Below are positions 54,553-61,834 of a DNA stretch of 64,000 nt, in pieces. The notes beneath the pieces are model-generated. The model had not been told where the DNA came from, searched no databases, and saw only the letters and a list, made by a program, of their open reading frames with translations. The translations under genes were made by a program, and so were the position numbers. Position 1 is the stretch's first letter, and the number at the start of each line of letters is the position of its first letter. The DNA comes from Streptomyces sp. TLI_171 (GTDB lineage Bacteria; Actinomycetota; Actinomycetes; Streptomycetales; Streptomycetaceae), in contig NZ_RAPS01000001.1 in NCBI RefSeq assembly GCF_003610255.1, positions 3,162,001 through 3,226,000 of the forward strand. Direction: 5' to 3'.

Positions 54553-55902
54553 GTGAACGAGGAATCGACAGATGATCGAGGTTCGAAAAGCCTCCACGAG
54601 TGGTTCCCGGCATACCACCCAAAGGGCACGCCAGAACTATCAAGCCTGATTCAATCTGGGCTGATTGCACTGGACGCAAATGTCCTCCTGGACTTGTATC
54701 GATATATCCCTCAAGCCAGAGATGAGCTTGTGGCCGCACTGCGAAAGCTGGGCGACAGACTTTGGGTTCCTCACCGGGCTGGCCTGGAATTCCACGAGCG
54801 ACGTTTCAATGCAATTGCAAATCAGCAGCGAAGCTTTGATGATGCCACCGCCGCCCTGAATCAGGCAAAGATTCAAGCCGTGAAGGCGCTGGAGCAATTG
54901 CAGGCCACGTGCTCCATCCGGGCGGAAGACACGATGCAGTGGATAGAGACACTGGAAGAAGCATTTTTGGGAGTCGATGGCTCAATCCAGAACCAGCGAC
55001 AGCACCTCGACATCGATCCGGACTCCGCGATTACTGGAGATCATGTTCTTACTGAAATTGATGAACTTCTGAATGGAAAGGTCGGCCCGCCACTAGAAAG
55101 CGAGGCTCTCTCAAAGCTCCGAATTGAAGCCCCGGACCGATTCGAAAAGAAGATTCCTCCAGGATTCGAGGACTCCGGCAAGCCGAATGACCTCGCGCTG
55201 GGCGACCTGATCATGTGGGAACAGCTCCTCTTGGAAGCTGCAGGCCGACGGCTTCCAGTACTGCTGGTTTCTCGTGAGCAGAAGCCAGACTGGGTACGCA
55301 GGAGAAATGAGCACGTGCTCGGCCCCCATCCACTACTTGTTGAGGAGATGAGGGATCGGGCGGGCGTCGCCTTCCACCTGATTCATCCCGGCGATTTCCT
55401 GCGCCATGCCAAGGAGGCTCTCCGAGTCGTAGTGAGCCCCTCAACAGTCGAAGCAGTAACGCGGAAGAGCGGCCCCGAGATTGACCAGGCAGGGCGACGA
55501 GCGGCAATCCACCGGAGGCTGGTACACAACGCGGGCCCCTTGTCGGATTCGGAGATTTTTGATCAATTGGAGGTGCTGCACCAAAGAGTTACTAAACTTG
55601 CAGAACGCCAACGCGCGATGCATAGTTTGGCTGATTCATCCGAGCAGGTAATCGAGGCGATGAAGCAAAATCCGGAAAACTACTCCAACCAGGAGCGCGA
55701 AGACGCAATTCGCAAGTACTTTCGCCACAACGCAGAGCTAGACCTGATTGGTCAGGCGATGGTCGAGGTCGACGCGGAATGGAAAGATCTGACAAGATTT
55801 CTAAGCACGGAACAGCACGAACGGGTGGCCCGCATGCGACCACGGTGGAAGGCGGGCCATTGGGCCGAGACCCCCGACCGTCATACCCCCCAACCCGACT
55901 GA
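54553..55902 (+). CDS. PIN-like domain protein (predicted ribonuclease)
   Basis: 449 residues from a GTG with GGAG 6 nt upstream; an ATG at 54493 after GGGAG is an alternative. Residues about 33-260 form a PIN-like (PIN_8/DUF4935-type) domain: LIALDANVLLDLYRY holds the first catalytic Asp, RAGLEFHERRF a conserved Glu, NDLALGDLIMWEQLL another acidic site, then PVLLVSREQKPDW. The C-terminal 180 residues are helical. Base composition is clearly AT-richer than neighbours, indicating recent acquisition. Confidence 0.82.
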   Translation: MNEESTDDRGSKSLHEWFPAYHPKGTPELSSLIQSGLIALDANVLLDLYRYIPQARDELVAALRKLGDRLWVPHRAGLEFHERRFNAIANQQRSFDDATAALNQAKIQAVKALEQLQATCSIRAEDTMQWIETLEEAFLGVDGSIQNQRQHLDIDPDSAITGDHVLTEIDELLNGKVGPPLESEALSKLRIEAPDRFEKKIPPGFEDSGKPNDLALGDLIMWEQLLLEAAGRRLPVLLVSREQKPDWVRRRNEHVLGPHPLLVEEMRDRAGVAFHLIHPGDFLRHAKEALRVVVSPSTVEAVTRKSGPEIDQAGRRAAIHRRLVHNAGPLSDSEIFDQLEVLHQRVTKLAERQRAMHSLADSSEQVIEAMKQNPENYSNQEREDAIRKYFRHNAELDLIGQAMVEVDAEWKDLTRFLSTEQHERVARMRPRWKAGHWAETPDRHTPQPD

Positions 55903-56270
55903 AGCTGCTGTCGTGAAGGTGTCAGCCCCAAGCGCTGGGCGGTGCCTCCCGCATCGCCATCCCTGAATCGTGCGCCACAGCGGGGAAGAGCTGAACCACC
56001 AGTGGGCAGAGACCGCATCGTGCATGCCCCGTGCAGTGGTGGTTCAGCCCGACAGCACACGAGAGAGCGCAGATGTCACCGCACTGTCACTGACATCTTC
56101 CCAGCTCACCACCTGTGCAGTGACAGAGTGACAGCTGTGACACTGCCTGCCAGGCGGACCTGTCACAGTTCGCTGTTCTTGGCGCAGAAGTCGCTCCCCT
56201 GCAACTCAAGTTACCCAATAGGATCTTCCGCGTTCTGGCCCTCGCAGACCGGCCAGGGAACGGGGGGCCA
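55903..56270. other. Intergenic region with inverted and GTGAC repeats
   Basis: About 370 bp without a gene. A 12-bp inverted repeat GCTGAACCACCA (55990-56001) / TGGTGGTTCAGC (56037-56048) is followed by six GTGAC/GTCAC motifs between about 56074 and 56166. This could be an operator array or replication iterons. Confidence 0.5.
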
Positions 56271-56825
56271 ATGGACACGATCACTCAGTTAGTGACCATC
56301 GCTGCTGTTTTGCTGGGATCGCTGACGACGTATGCCACGAATCAGTTGGTGGAGCGGAGTAAGCGGCGAGAACTGCGTCGGGTCCGCTGGGACGAGAAGA
56401 AGCTCGACGCCTATGCCGAGTACATCGGACGGGTGCGCGCCGTCATCCACGCCAACGTGCTGCTGTACGAGGTGCGCGAGGAGATGCGTGCGATGCCTCG
56501 CAGCGAGCACGACCTGGCCATGGACCTCACCGATGCGACGGCCGCGCAGGCCATCGCCTTCGAGCGCGTGATGCTGCTGGCAGGTGATGAAGTGGTCAAC
56601 TCGGCGCACGCTGTCCAAGAGGCGACCGCTGCAATCGGATGGCATGCCCGTGGTGTGGTCGCCGGGACGCTCGACGAGTGGCGGGCACGGAACGCTGCGG
56701 CCTTCGGCGCCATCAACCTGTTCCACCAGCGCGCCCGGGCCGACCTGGGAGTGAGCGGCAGCTTCGAGGGCGAGGCCCATTCCGCCCGCGGGCTGCTGCT
56801 GCCCGGCACCCGAGAGGCGGAGTAG
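56271..56825 (+). CDS. Membrane-anchored helical protein of unknown function
   Basis: 184 residues from an ATG after GGGAACGGGGGG. One N-terminal membrane helix (LVTIAAVLLGSLTTYATNQL), then a cytoplasmic helical domain with several Arg/Glu-rich segments (RRELRRVRWDEKKLDAYAEY). Proteins of this shape are frequent in streptomycetes; no function known. Followed by a terminator. Confidence 0.75.
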   Translation: MDTITQLVTIAAVLLGSLTTYATNQLVERSKRRELRRVRWDEKKLDAYAEYIGRVRAVIHANVLLYEVREEMRAMPRSEHDLAMDLTDATAAQAIAFERVMLLAGDEVVNSAHAVQEATAAIGWHARGVVAGTLDEWRARNAAAFGAINLFHQRARADLGVSGSFEGEAHSARGLLLPGTREAE

Positions 56826-56832
56826 AACAGAG

Positions 56833-56875
56833 AGGCCCGGGTCCGACAGCGGAGTGCGCTGCTGGGCCCGGGCCT
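56833..56875 (+). terminator. Terminator after the membrane-anchored gene
   Basis: 9-bp stem AGGCCCGGG/CCCGGGCCT with a 25-nt structured loop, followed by TCTTG; also downstream of the convergent glycosyltransferase. Confidence 0.65.
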
Positions 56876-56889
56876 TCTTGCGTTGTGGA

Positions 56890-57642
56890 TCAGGCGTCGA
56901 TCCGCCACTCGCCGAAGCTGGCGAGCGCCCGCGCGCGTGCCTCGACAACCATCATGCGGGCTGACCGTTCGCCTTCCTGGACGTGAGCCGCCTGGCTGGT
57001 GCTCTGGCCCGGCCACTTCCGGTAGAGCAGACCGGTCTCTGCCGTGAACCATCCTCGACTGACCGCATCGAGCGCCATGAGCAGGCCCGTGTCCTCCGAG
57101 GCCGGAAGCGCCATCCATCCGCCGAGCGCGAGCAGGAGGTCACGCCGCACGCACAGCGTGGCGGGATGGACCTGCGCGCGAAAGTCGTGAGCTGTCCAAT
57201 GGCCGAGGACTTCGCCGCGCTCGATCAGGCCCTCTGGCGGATCCTGGTCGAATCCGACAGTCGTCCCGTCCGGCAGCAGGTCCAGGACCCTCGACGTGGC
57301 CCAGCAGACTCCCGGTTGCTGGAGCGCGGCGAGGTCGCGGGCCAAGGTACCCGGGGTGAGCATGTCGTCGGCGTCCAGCACCTTGACGAACTGGCCAGCC
57401 ACCCGGGAGAGACCAAGCGTCCGGGCGACGCCGGCGCGACCGTGCCGACCTTGCCCGAAGCTGATGCGCGCGTCGTCCGGCACGTGCGGCAGGACCGCAT
57501 CAGTCTCCCCGTCCTCCTGGATGACCCACTGCCACTCCCAGCCCTCGGGAAGCTGCTGTTCAAGCAACGACTTGTACGCGTCCGGCAGGAACTCAGCCGA
57601 TGGCCCGTGAACCGCCGTGATGACGGAGATGATGTTGACCAT
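56890..57642 (-). CDS. Family 2 glycosyltransferase
   Basis: 250 residues from an ATG 2 nt after the GntR stop. GT-A fold: N-terminal ISVITAVHGPSAEFLPDAY, the DxD metal motif in LDADDML near residue 92, and HPATLCVRRDLLLALGGW. Transfers a sugar from an NDP-sugar to an unknown acceptor. Such genes recur next to the GntR gene in streptomycete elements, but the role in transfer is not known. Confidence 0.85.
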   Translation of the reverse strand: MVNIISVITAVHGPSAEFLPDAYKSLLEQQLPEGWEWQWVIQEDGETDAVLPHVPDDARISFGQGRHGRAGVARTLGLSRVAGQFVKVLDADDMLTPGTLARDLAALQQPGVCWATSRVLDLLPDGTTVGFDQDPPEGLIERGEVLGHWTAHDFRAQVHPATLCVRRDLLLALGGWMALPASEDTGLLMALDAVSRGWFTAETGLLYRKWPGQSTSQAAHVQEGERSARMMVVEARARALASFGEWRIDA

Positions 57643-57644
57643 GC

Positions 57645-58433
57645 TCACCACCTCTTCAGGGGAGTTGTGAACACCATCTCAGTGCGGTCGCCGGGCAGGA
57701 CCACGTTCGACACCTCGACCACCCGCCCCTCGGTGTCGTAGCAGATCTTGCGGAGCACGAAGACCGCAACGCCGGCCCGAAGGTCGAGCTCCTCGGCTTC
57801 GTCAGGCGTCGGCGGACGCGCCGTGACGCGTTCCTCAATGCGGTCGAGCTCGATTCCGATGGTGAAGAGCTGGTTCTGCGTACCTCCCGGCCAGGGCTCG
57901 CGGGAAGCATCGAGCAGATCGGGGTTGGCCTGGACTGCCTCGTACACCAGGTACGAGCGAGCAAGGTTGAGCGGCACACCCTCGTCCCGATAGCTGGTGC
58001 GGTACGTCCGCTCCAGCAAGGCCGTGCCGGCCGGTACCGCAAAGAGGTCCGCGAGATCCGAAGCGGCCTCGACCTGCCGAAACTCTGCGCTGAACTCCAG
58101 GTCGCCGAGCGTCAGTCCGGTGTCCCGTTCGGTTGCACCAGTCTGCTGGCGAGTTTCCTGCGACTGTCGAGCCCGGTCCTTCTCCCACTGGTGACGCTCG
58201 TTGGACCGAGTGACGAGCTGGCGAGGCTTGCGCACGAAGTTGCCCTTGCCATGGACCTTGTCCACGGTGCCCTCTGCGGCGAGGACGGCCAGCGCCTGAC
58301 GGATGGTCGGCAGGCTCGTCTTGTACTGGTTCGTCAGGTCCGGGGTCTCGGAGGGCAGTTTGCTGCCCGGCGCCCACTCGCCGGAGCGGATTCGCTCGCG
58401 GAGGCTCTCCGCAATCTTCTCGTACTTGGCCAT
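57645..58433 (-). CDS. GntR-family (HutC subfamily) transcriptional repressor
   Basis: 262 residues. N-terminal winged helix (MAKYEKIAESLRERIRSGEW, then PTIRQALAVLAAEGTV) and a C-terminal UTRA ligand domain from about residue 100. Comparable to KorSA/Pra-type regulators of conjugative elements that repress transfer genes. It probably binds the paired sites at 58474-58542 and controls both itself and the transfer operon. It overlaps closely with the glycosyltransferase gene. Confidence 0.92.
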   Translation of the reverse strand: MAKYEKIAESLRERIRSGEWAPGSKLPSETPDLTNQYKTSLPTIRQALAVLAAEGTVDKVHGKGNFVRKPRQLVTRSNERHQWEKDRARQSQETRQQTGATERDTGLTLGDLEFSAEFRQVEAASDLADLFAVPAGTALLERTYRTSYRDEGVPLNLARSYLVYEAVQANPDLLDASREPWPGGTQNQLFTIGIELDRIEERVTARPPTPDEAEELDLRAGVAVFVLRKICYDTEGRVVEVSNVVLPGDRTEMVFTTPLKRW

Positions 58434-58473
58434 TTCAGACCTCACTGCCCTTCCTTGAGAGACATTGCAGCTT

Positions 58474-58542
58474 AAGTCCTCAAGAGGTGTTGACGCGAGG
58501 GCTGACGGTCCCTCATAGTCTTCATCACGTCCTCTTGAGGAC
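58474..58542 (+). promoter_or_regulatory. Transfer-operon promoter with two repressor operators
   Basis: Promoter TTGACG (58490-58495), 18-nt spacer, CATAGT (58514-58519). Operator 1 GTCCTCAAGAGG (58476-58487) lies just upstream of the -35; operator 2 GTCCTC-TT-GAGGAC (58529-58542) covers the start of transcription. The two are in opposite orientation (AAGTCCTCAAGAGG versus CCTCTTGAGGACTT). The minus-strand -10 TAAGCT for the GntR gene overlaps the left edge. Confidence 0.75.
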
Positions 58543-58908
58543 TTTAGGATAAGTCGACCTGAGGAACTATGCCACAGCTCTGTCTGTGCTCGGTTCCGAC
58601 CTCTGTGCGCCCGGAGGGCTGGGGTGAAAGCCGCCTGAAGGAAGCGCGCGCTACTTGAGAACTGAATAGGTCCCGCCGAGAGCCCCACGAAAGGAGGTGA
58701 TGGGGGCGAGGCGGAGGCAGACACCGGACGGGCCGAGCGGGCCCCTGCGGGGGTGAGGGTGCAAGTCCCTTCCCGTCCACGCACAGCCAGCGGAGCGCCC
58801 GATGCGTCCGCTGCTGGCAGCCACCAGGCCCGTAACGGGCTGTCGCGCACACCTTGGCCGGAAGCGCGACAGCCCACGGGCCTTCTCGACTCTGGAAGAG
58901 GACGACCC
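58543..58908 (+). other. Structured leader of the transfer operon
   Basis: About 365 nt before the first gene. At 58689-58701 GAAAGGAGGTGAT is fully complementary to the 16S 3' end, with an ATG at 58700 too close for normal spacing (an 18-codon reading frame). Further on a long hairpin (58826-58883) forms. Looks like a regulated, processed or attenuated leader. Confidence 0.5.
58826..58883 (+). terminator. Attenuator-like hairpin before the transfer genes
   Basis: AGGCCCGT/ACGGGCCT (8 bp) plus GGGCTGTCGCGC/GCGCGACAGCCC (12 bp) with a 3-nt bulge, followed by TCTCG, only 25 nt before the first gene. Confidence 0.6.
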
Positions 58909-59151
58909 GTGAAACTGATTGTTGCAGGCCAGGAGGCGGCTTCGGCTTCCGAGTTCGCCGAGTTGGCCTTCGGTATTGACGTGGAGCTGTTCACCGGCGC
59001 CGACGACGAGACGGCTGCCGACACGGTGGTGCGCTTGGACGTCGCTCGGGACGTGCTGCGCGACCTCGCCCCCGAGCCCGCCCGCTACGCCAGTGCGCTG
59101 ATGCGCACTGCGGAGCGGAACCGGGCGCTGGTGTGGAAGGCGGCCGCGTGA
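58909..59151 (+). CDS. Small protein, first gene of the transfer operon
   Basis: 80 residues from a GTG with GGAAGAGGA upstream (KLIVAGQEAASASEFAEL). Acidic and helical; no family recognised. Its TGA overlaps the WhiB ATG by one base, so translation is coupled. Small genes at this position are common in streptomycete elements. Confidence 0.75.
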   Translation: MKLIVAGQEAASASEFAELAFGIDVELFTGADDETAADTVVRLDVARDVLRDLAPEPARYASALMRTAERNRALVWKAAA

Positions 59152-59516
59152 TGACCAGGATCGTTCGCCGCGGCCTTCGCGGCACCGCCCGCCCGCACCT
59201 GAGCGCCAACCCGATCGCCTCCCCCGCCGCGCTCGTCCCGTCCCCGGACGGAGACCTGCACGGCGCCGCGTGCCAGGGCATGAACCCCGACCTGTTCTAC
59301 GCCGCCCACGACCCGGACGAGAGCGAACTCGACCCGCAGTGGGTGGAGTTCGCGACCCGGCGGGCGAAGGCGGTGTGCGCCGGCTGCCCCGTGAGGGAGA
59401 TGTGCCTGGCGCTCGCGCTGCGCCGCAGCGAGCCGCACGGCGTCTTCGGTGGGCTGACCGCCGAGGAGCGCCGCCAGCTCAAGCGCCGCACCGGACGCAA
59501 GGCGGTGGCGGCGTGA
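59151..59516 (+). CDS. WhiB-family iron-sulfur regulator
   Basis: 121 residues. The four cluster cysteines appear as AACQG and CAGCPVREMC, followed by the turn GVFGG (GVWGG variant) and a basic tail RRQLKRRTGRK. WhiB proteins carry a redox-sensitive [4Fe-4S] cluster and bind the sigma factor. In this element it probably adjusts transfer gene expression. Coupled by one-base stop/start overlaps on both sides. Confidence 0.9.
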   Translation: MTRIVRRGLRGTARPHLSANPIASPAALVPSPDGDLHGAACQGMNPDLFYAAHDPDESELDPQWVEFATRRAKAVCAGCPVREMCLALALRRSEPHGVFGGLTAEERRQLKRRTGRKAVAA

Positions 59517-59758
59517 TGACCGCTCCCGCCAAGCGCCTCGCCCTTTCGCTGCTGCTCCTCGCGGTGGCGTTCCCCACTGCCGCCCGCCTCCTGCTCGGCG
59601 CGCTGGCCGCCGTCACCGCGGTGGCGCTGGCCCACCCGAGCACGGCGTTCGGCCTCGCCGGGGGGCTGCTGCTCGCCACCGCCCTGCCGGGCCTGCGCCG
59701 CCGGGCCTCTCGCCGCCTGCGCACGGTGCGCCGCCTGGTGCGCCTCGCGGCGTCCTGA
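59516..59758 (+). CDS. Small membrane protein, Spd-like
   Basis: 80 residues (MTAPAKRLALSLLLLAVAFP). Two hydrophobic helices and a C-terminal run of arginines (RRRASRRLRTVRRLVRL) that should stay in the cytoplasm. Small membrane proteins at this position help intramycelial plasmid spread in streptomycetes. Its ATG overlaps the WhiB stop by one base. Confidence 0.72.
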   Translation: MTAPAKRLALSLLLLAVAFPTAARLLLGALAAVTAVALAHPSTAFGLAGGLLLATALPGLRRRASRRLRTVRRLVRLAAS

Positions 59759-59788
59759 ACGACTTCGACACCTCCCGAGGGGGACTGA

Positions 59789-60955
59789 ATGAGCGTCACC
59801 GAACTGCGGCCCACCGGCCGCACCCGCCCGGCGCCGAAGTCGGGCGCGAAGGAAGCCGCCGAGGCCGAGGCCCTGCGCGCGAAGACCGCGGCCGGCGCGG
59901 CTGCGGCGGACATCGCCAACCAGCTCAAGGCCGCGAAGGCCGCCGCCGACATCGCCAAGGGCCAGGCCGAGGCCGACCGGATCCGCCAGGAGGCCGCCGA
60001 CGCCCAGCGCGAAGCGGCCCGCCTGCGGGCCGAGACGCAGGCCGCCCGCGAAAAGGCGGAGCGCTCCGCCGCCCAGTGGCGGAGCTGGGCCCGCGCCATC
60101 GCGGTGATCTGCGTGGTCGTGTCGCTGCCGCTCCAGATGATGGCGTTCTGGTCGCCCAACGCGCCGTTCCTGCTGGCCGCGCCGCTGGTCCTGGAAGGCC
60201 TGGCGTGGGCTCTGTTGAAGGGCGCGGAGGCCGCGATCGACGACCACCGCCCGTCCTGGCACTACCGGGCCCTGGCGGGGTCGGTCGCGCTGTTCGCCGC
60301 GACGGTCAACTACCTGCACGGCTCGACTGCGTTCGGCCTCGGCACCGGCCTGGGCGGGGCGTTCTGTTCGCTGGCCGGGCCGATGGTGTGGGACCTGCAC
60401 GAGCACGGCCGCATCCGCAAGCGCGACGGGAAGGTGAGCCGCCGTCAGCGCCGCGCCGAGGCCAAGCGCGCGGCGGCCGAGGCAGCGGAGAAGCTTGCCG
60501 CCGAGCAGCGGTCGGAGGGTGAGCGGGAGGCGCTGGCCGCGGCCCGCGCGGTGCAGTGGCCGCAGGTGTGGGAGCGCACCGTCGCCCTCGCCGCCGCGGT
60601 CGGCGAGCTGTACCCGAGCGAGGCCACGTGGAAGCGCGCCTGGGACGACACCCAGGGCGCGACGCTCGGCGACACCGCGGACTCCATCGCCGCGAAGGTG
60701 GCCGCCAAGGCGGCCGTGCGGACCGCCTCGAACGACCGGACGAACCAGGTCGAAAAGGTCGAAAAGGTGCAGGTCGAATCCCAGATGACCCGCCCCGCGA
60801 AGACCCCCGCCGCCAAGCGCCCCGACGGCCGCCGCAACAACGGCGGAACCCCGCCCGTGCGCCGCGCCGGCGACACCCTCGCCTACTCCCCGGCCGCCCG
60901 CCGCGCCATGTCGCTCGCCGCCCGCACCCGCCCCGCCCGGGCCGCCGCGAGCTGA
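59789..60955 (+). CDS. SpdB-like spread protein (coiled coil plus membrane helices)
   Basis: 388 residues, GAGGGGG before the ATG. Residues about 15-100 are an Ala/Glu/Arg coiled coil (AKEAAEAEALRAKTAAGAAA). Then three to four membrane helices at about 108-205 (IAVICVVVSLPLQMMAFW). The C-terminal part is basic and Ala-rich, ending in a long disordered tail. Matches the layout of SpdB proteins, which assist DNA spreading from septum to septum after TraB transfer. Confidence 0.82.
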   Translation: MSVTELRPTGRTRPAPKSGAKEAAEAEALRAKTAAGAAAADIANQLKAAKAAADIAKGQAEADRIRQEAADAQREAARLRAETQAAREKAERSAAQWRSWARAIAVICVVVSLPLQMMAFWSPNAPFLLAAPLVLEGLAWALLKGAEAAIDDHRPSWHYRALAGSVALFAATVNYLHGSTAFGLGTGLGGAFCSLAGPMVWDLHEHGRIRKRDGKVSRRQRRAEAKRAAAEAAEKLAAEQRSEGEREALAAARAVQWPQVWERTVALAAAVGELYPSEATWKRAWDDTQGATLGDTADSIAAKVAAKAAVRTASNDRTNQVEKVEKVQVESQMTRPAKTPAAKRPDGRRNNGGTPPVRRAGDTLAYSPAARRAMSLAARTRPARAAAS

Positions 60956-61005
60956 CGCACACCCAACCCGCCGCCACCGTCACGAGATTGAAGGAGCACA
61001 CCGCC

Positions 61006-61464
61006 ATGCCCGTCACCGTGAACGCCCGCGCCGCCCGTTTCGCCGCCGCCTATGCCCTGCTCCGTGCCGCTGCCGACGTCGCCGACCACTGGGTGCAGAG
61101 CGACCACCAGGCCCGCACCAAGGGCCAGCACGACCACAACGACGGCCAGTCCAGCACGGCCGGCCGCGCCGCGTGCGCCGCCCACGTCGCCACCTACACC
61201 GCCACCCAGGCCGCCGCCCTCCTCGCCGGATCCCGACTGCTCGGCCTGCGCCTGCGCCCCGGGCCGGTCGCCGCCGGCCTGGCCCTGTCGGCGGTCACGC
61301 ACTACATCGCCGACCGGCGCGAACCGCTGCGCCGCCTGGCCGACGCCACCGGCGGCAGCGCGTTCTACCGCCTCGCCGACCACGGCATGAACGGCGCGTA
61401 CGCCCTCGACCAGGCGTTCCACCACGCCTTCGAAACGGCCGCCGCCCTCATCGTCTCCGCCTGA
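61006..61464 (+). CDS. DUF3307-like membrane protein
   Basis: 152 residues, AAGGAG before the ATG. Conserved residues DHWVQSDHQARTKG, a following His-rich turn, HVATYTATQ, THYIADRREP and HGMNGAYALDQAFHHAFE match the DUF3307 pattern of regularly placed His and Asp in membrane helices. Function unknown; commonly found among transfer genes. Confidence 0.75.
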   Translation: MPVTVNARAARFAAAYALLRAAADVADHWVQSDHQARTKGQHDHNDGQSSTAGRAACAAHVATYTATQAAALLAGSRLLGLRLRPGPVAAGLALSAVTHYIADRREPLRRLADATGGSAFYRLADHGMNGAYALDQAFHHAFETAAALIVSA

Positions 61465-61481
61465 CCAGGGAGCAACCCAGC

Positions 61482-61742
61482 ATGTCCGAGATGGTTCACA
61501 CCGACCCGGCGACCGGCCTGCCCACCGGCACGGTCGCAGCGTTCCTCACTCTCGCTGCCGCCCTGGTCGCCCTCTACCCGACCGGCGGCACCACCGAGCA
61601 CGGCCACCCCGAGTTCCGGTGGCTCTGCCTCGGCTGCGGTGACCGCGGCTACTACGCCGAGCAGCGAGGCACTGCCCGCAACCGGGCGAACTCCCACGCC
61701 GCCGAGTGCCGTGCCATCCCCTGGCCCTCGGCCAGCGCGTGA
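61482..61742 (+). CDS. Small zinc-finger-like protein
   Basis: 86 residues (MSEMVHTDPATGLPTGTV). The first half is hydrophobic; the C-terminal half has CLGCG ... RANSHAAEC, a C-x2-C...H...C arrangement that could hold zinc. Function unknown; probably a mobilome accessory protein. Confidence 0.7.
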   Translation: MSEMVHTDPATGLPTGTVAAFLTLAAALVALYPTGGTTEHGHPEFRWLCLGCGDRGYYAEQRGTARNRANSHAAECRAIPWPSASA

Positions 61743-61834
61743 CTCACCTGTCCGGGGCGGCCGTTCTTGCTTGCCGGCGCGACGGCCGCCCCGGAGTCCC
61801 TCAACCCACCTGAACAGCGAGGAAGGACCCCTCA

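Noticed and set aside
58700..58756. 18-codon peptide gene after the perfect Shine-Dalgarno sequence
   Set aside because: The ATG is only 2 nt from GGAGG, too close for efficient initiation; kept as a leader feature, not as a gene.
59789..60955. Phage tape-measure or structural protein from the long Ala-rich coiled coil
   Set aside because: The membrane helices in the middle and the transfer-gene context fit SpdB better, and there are no other phage genes.
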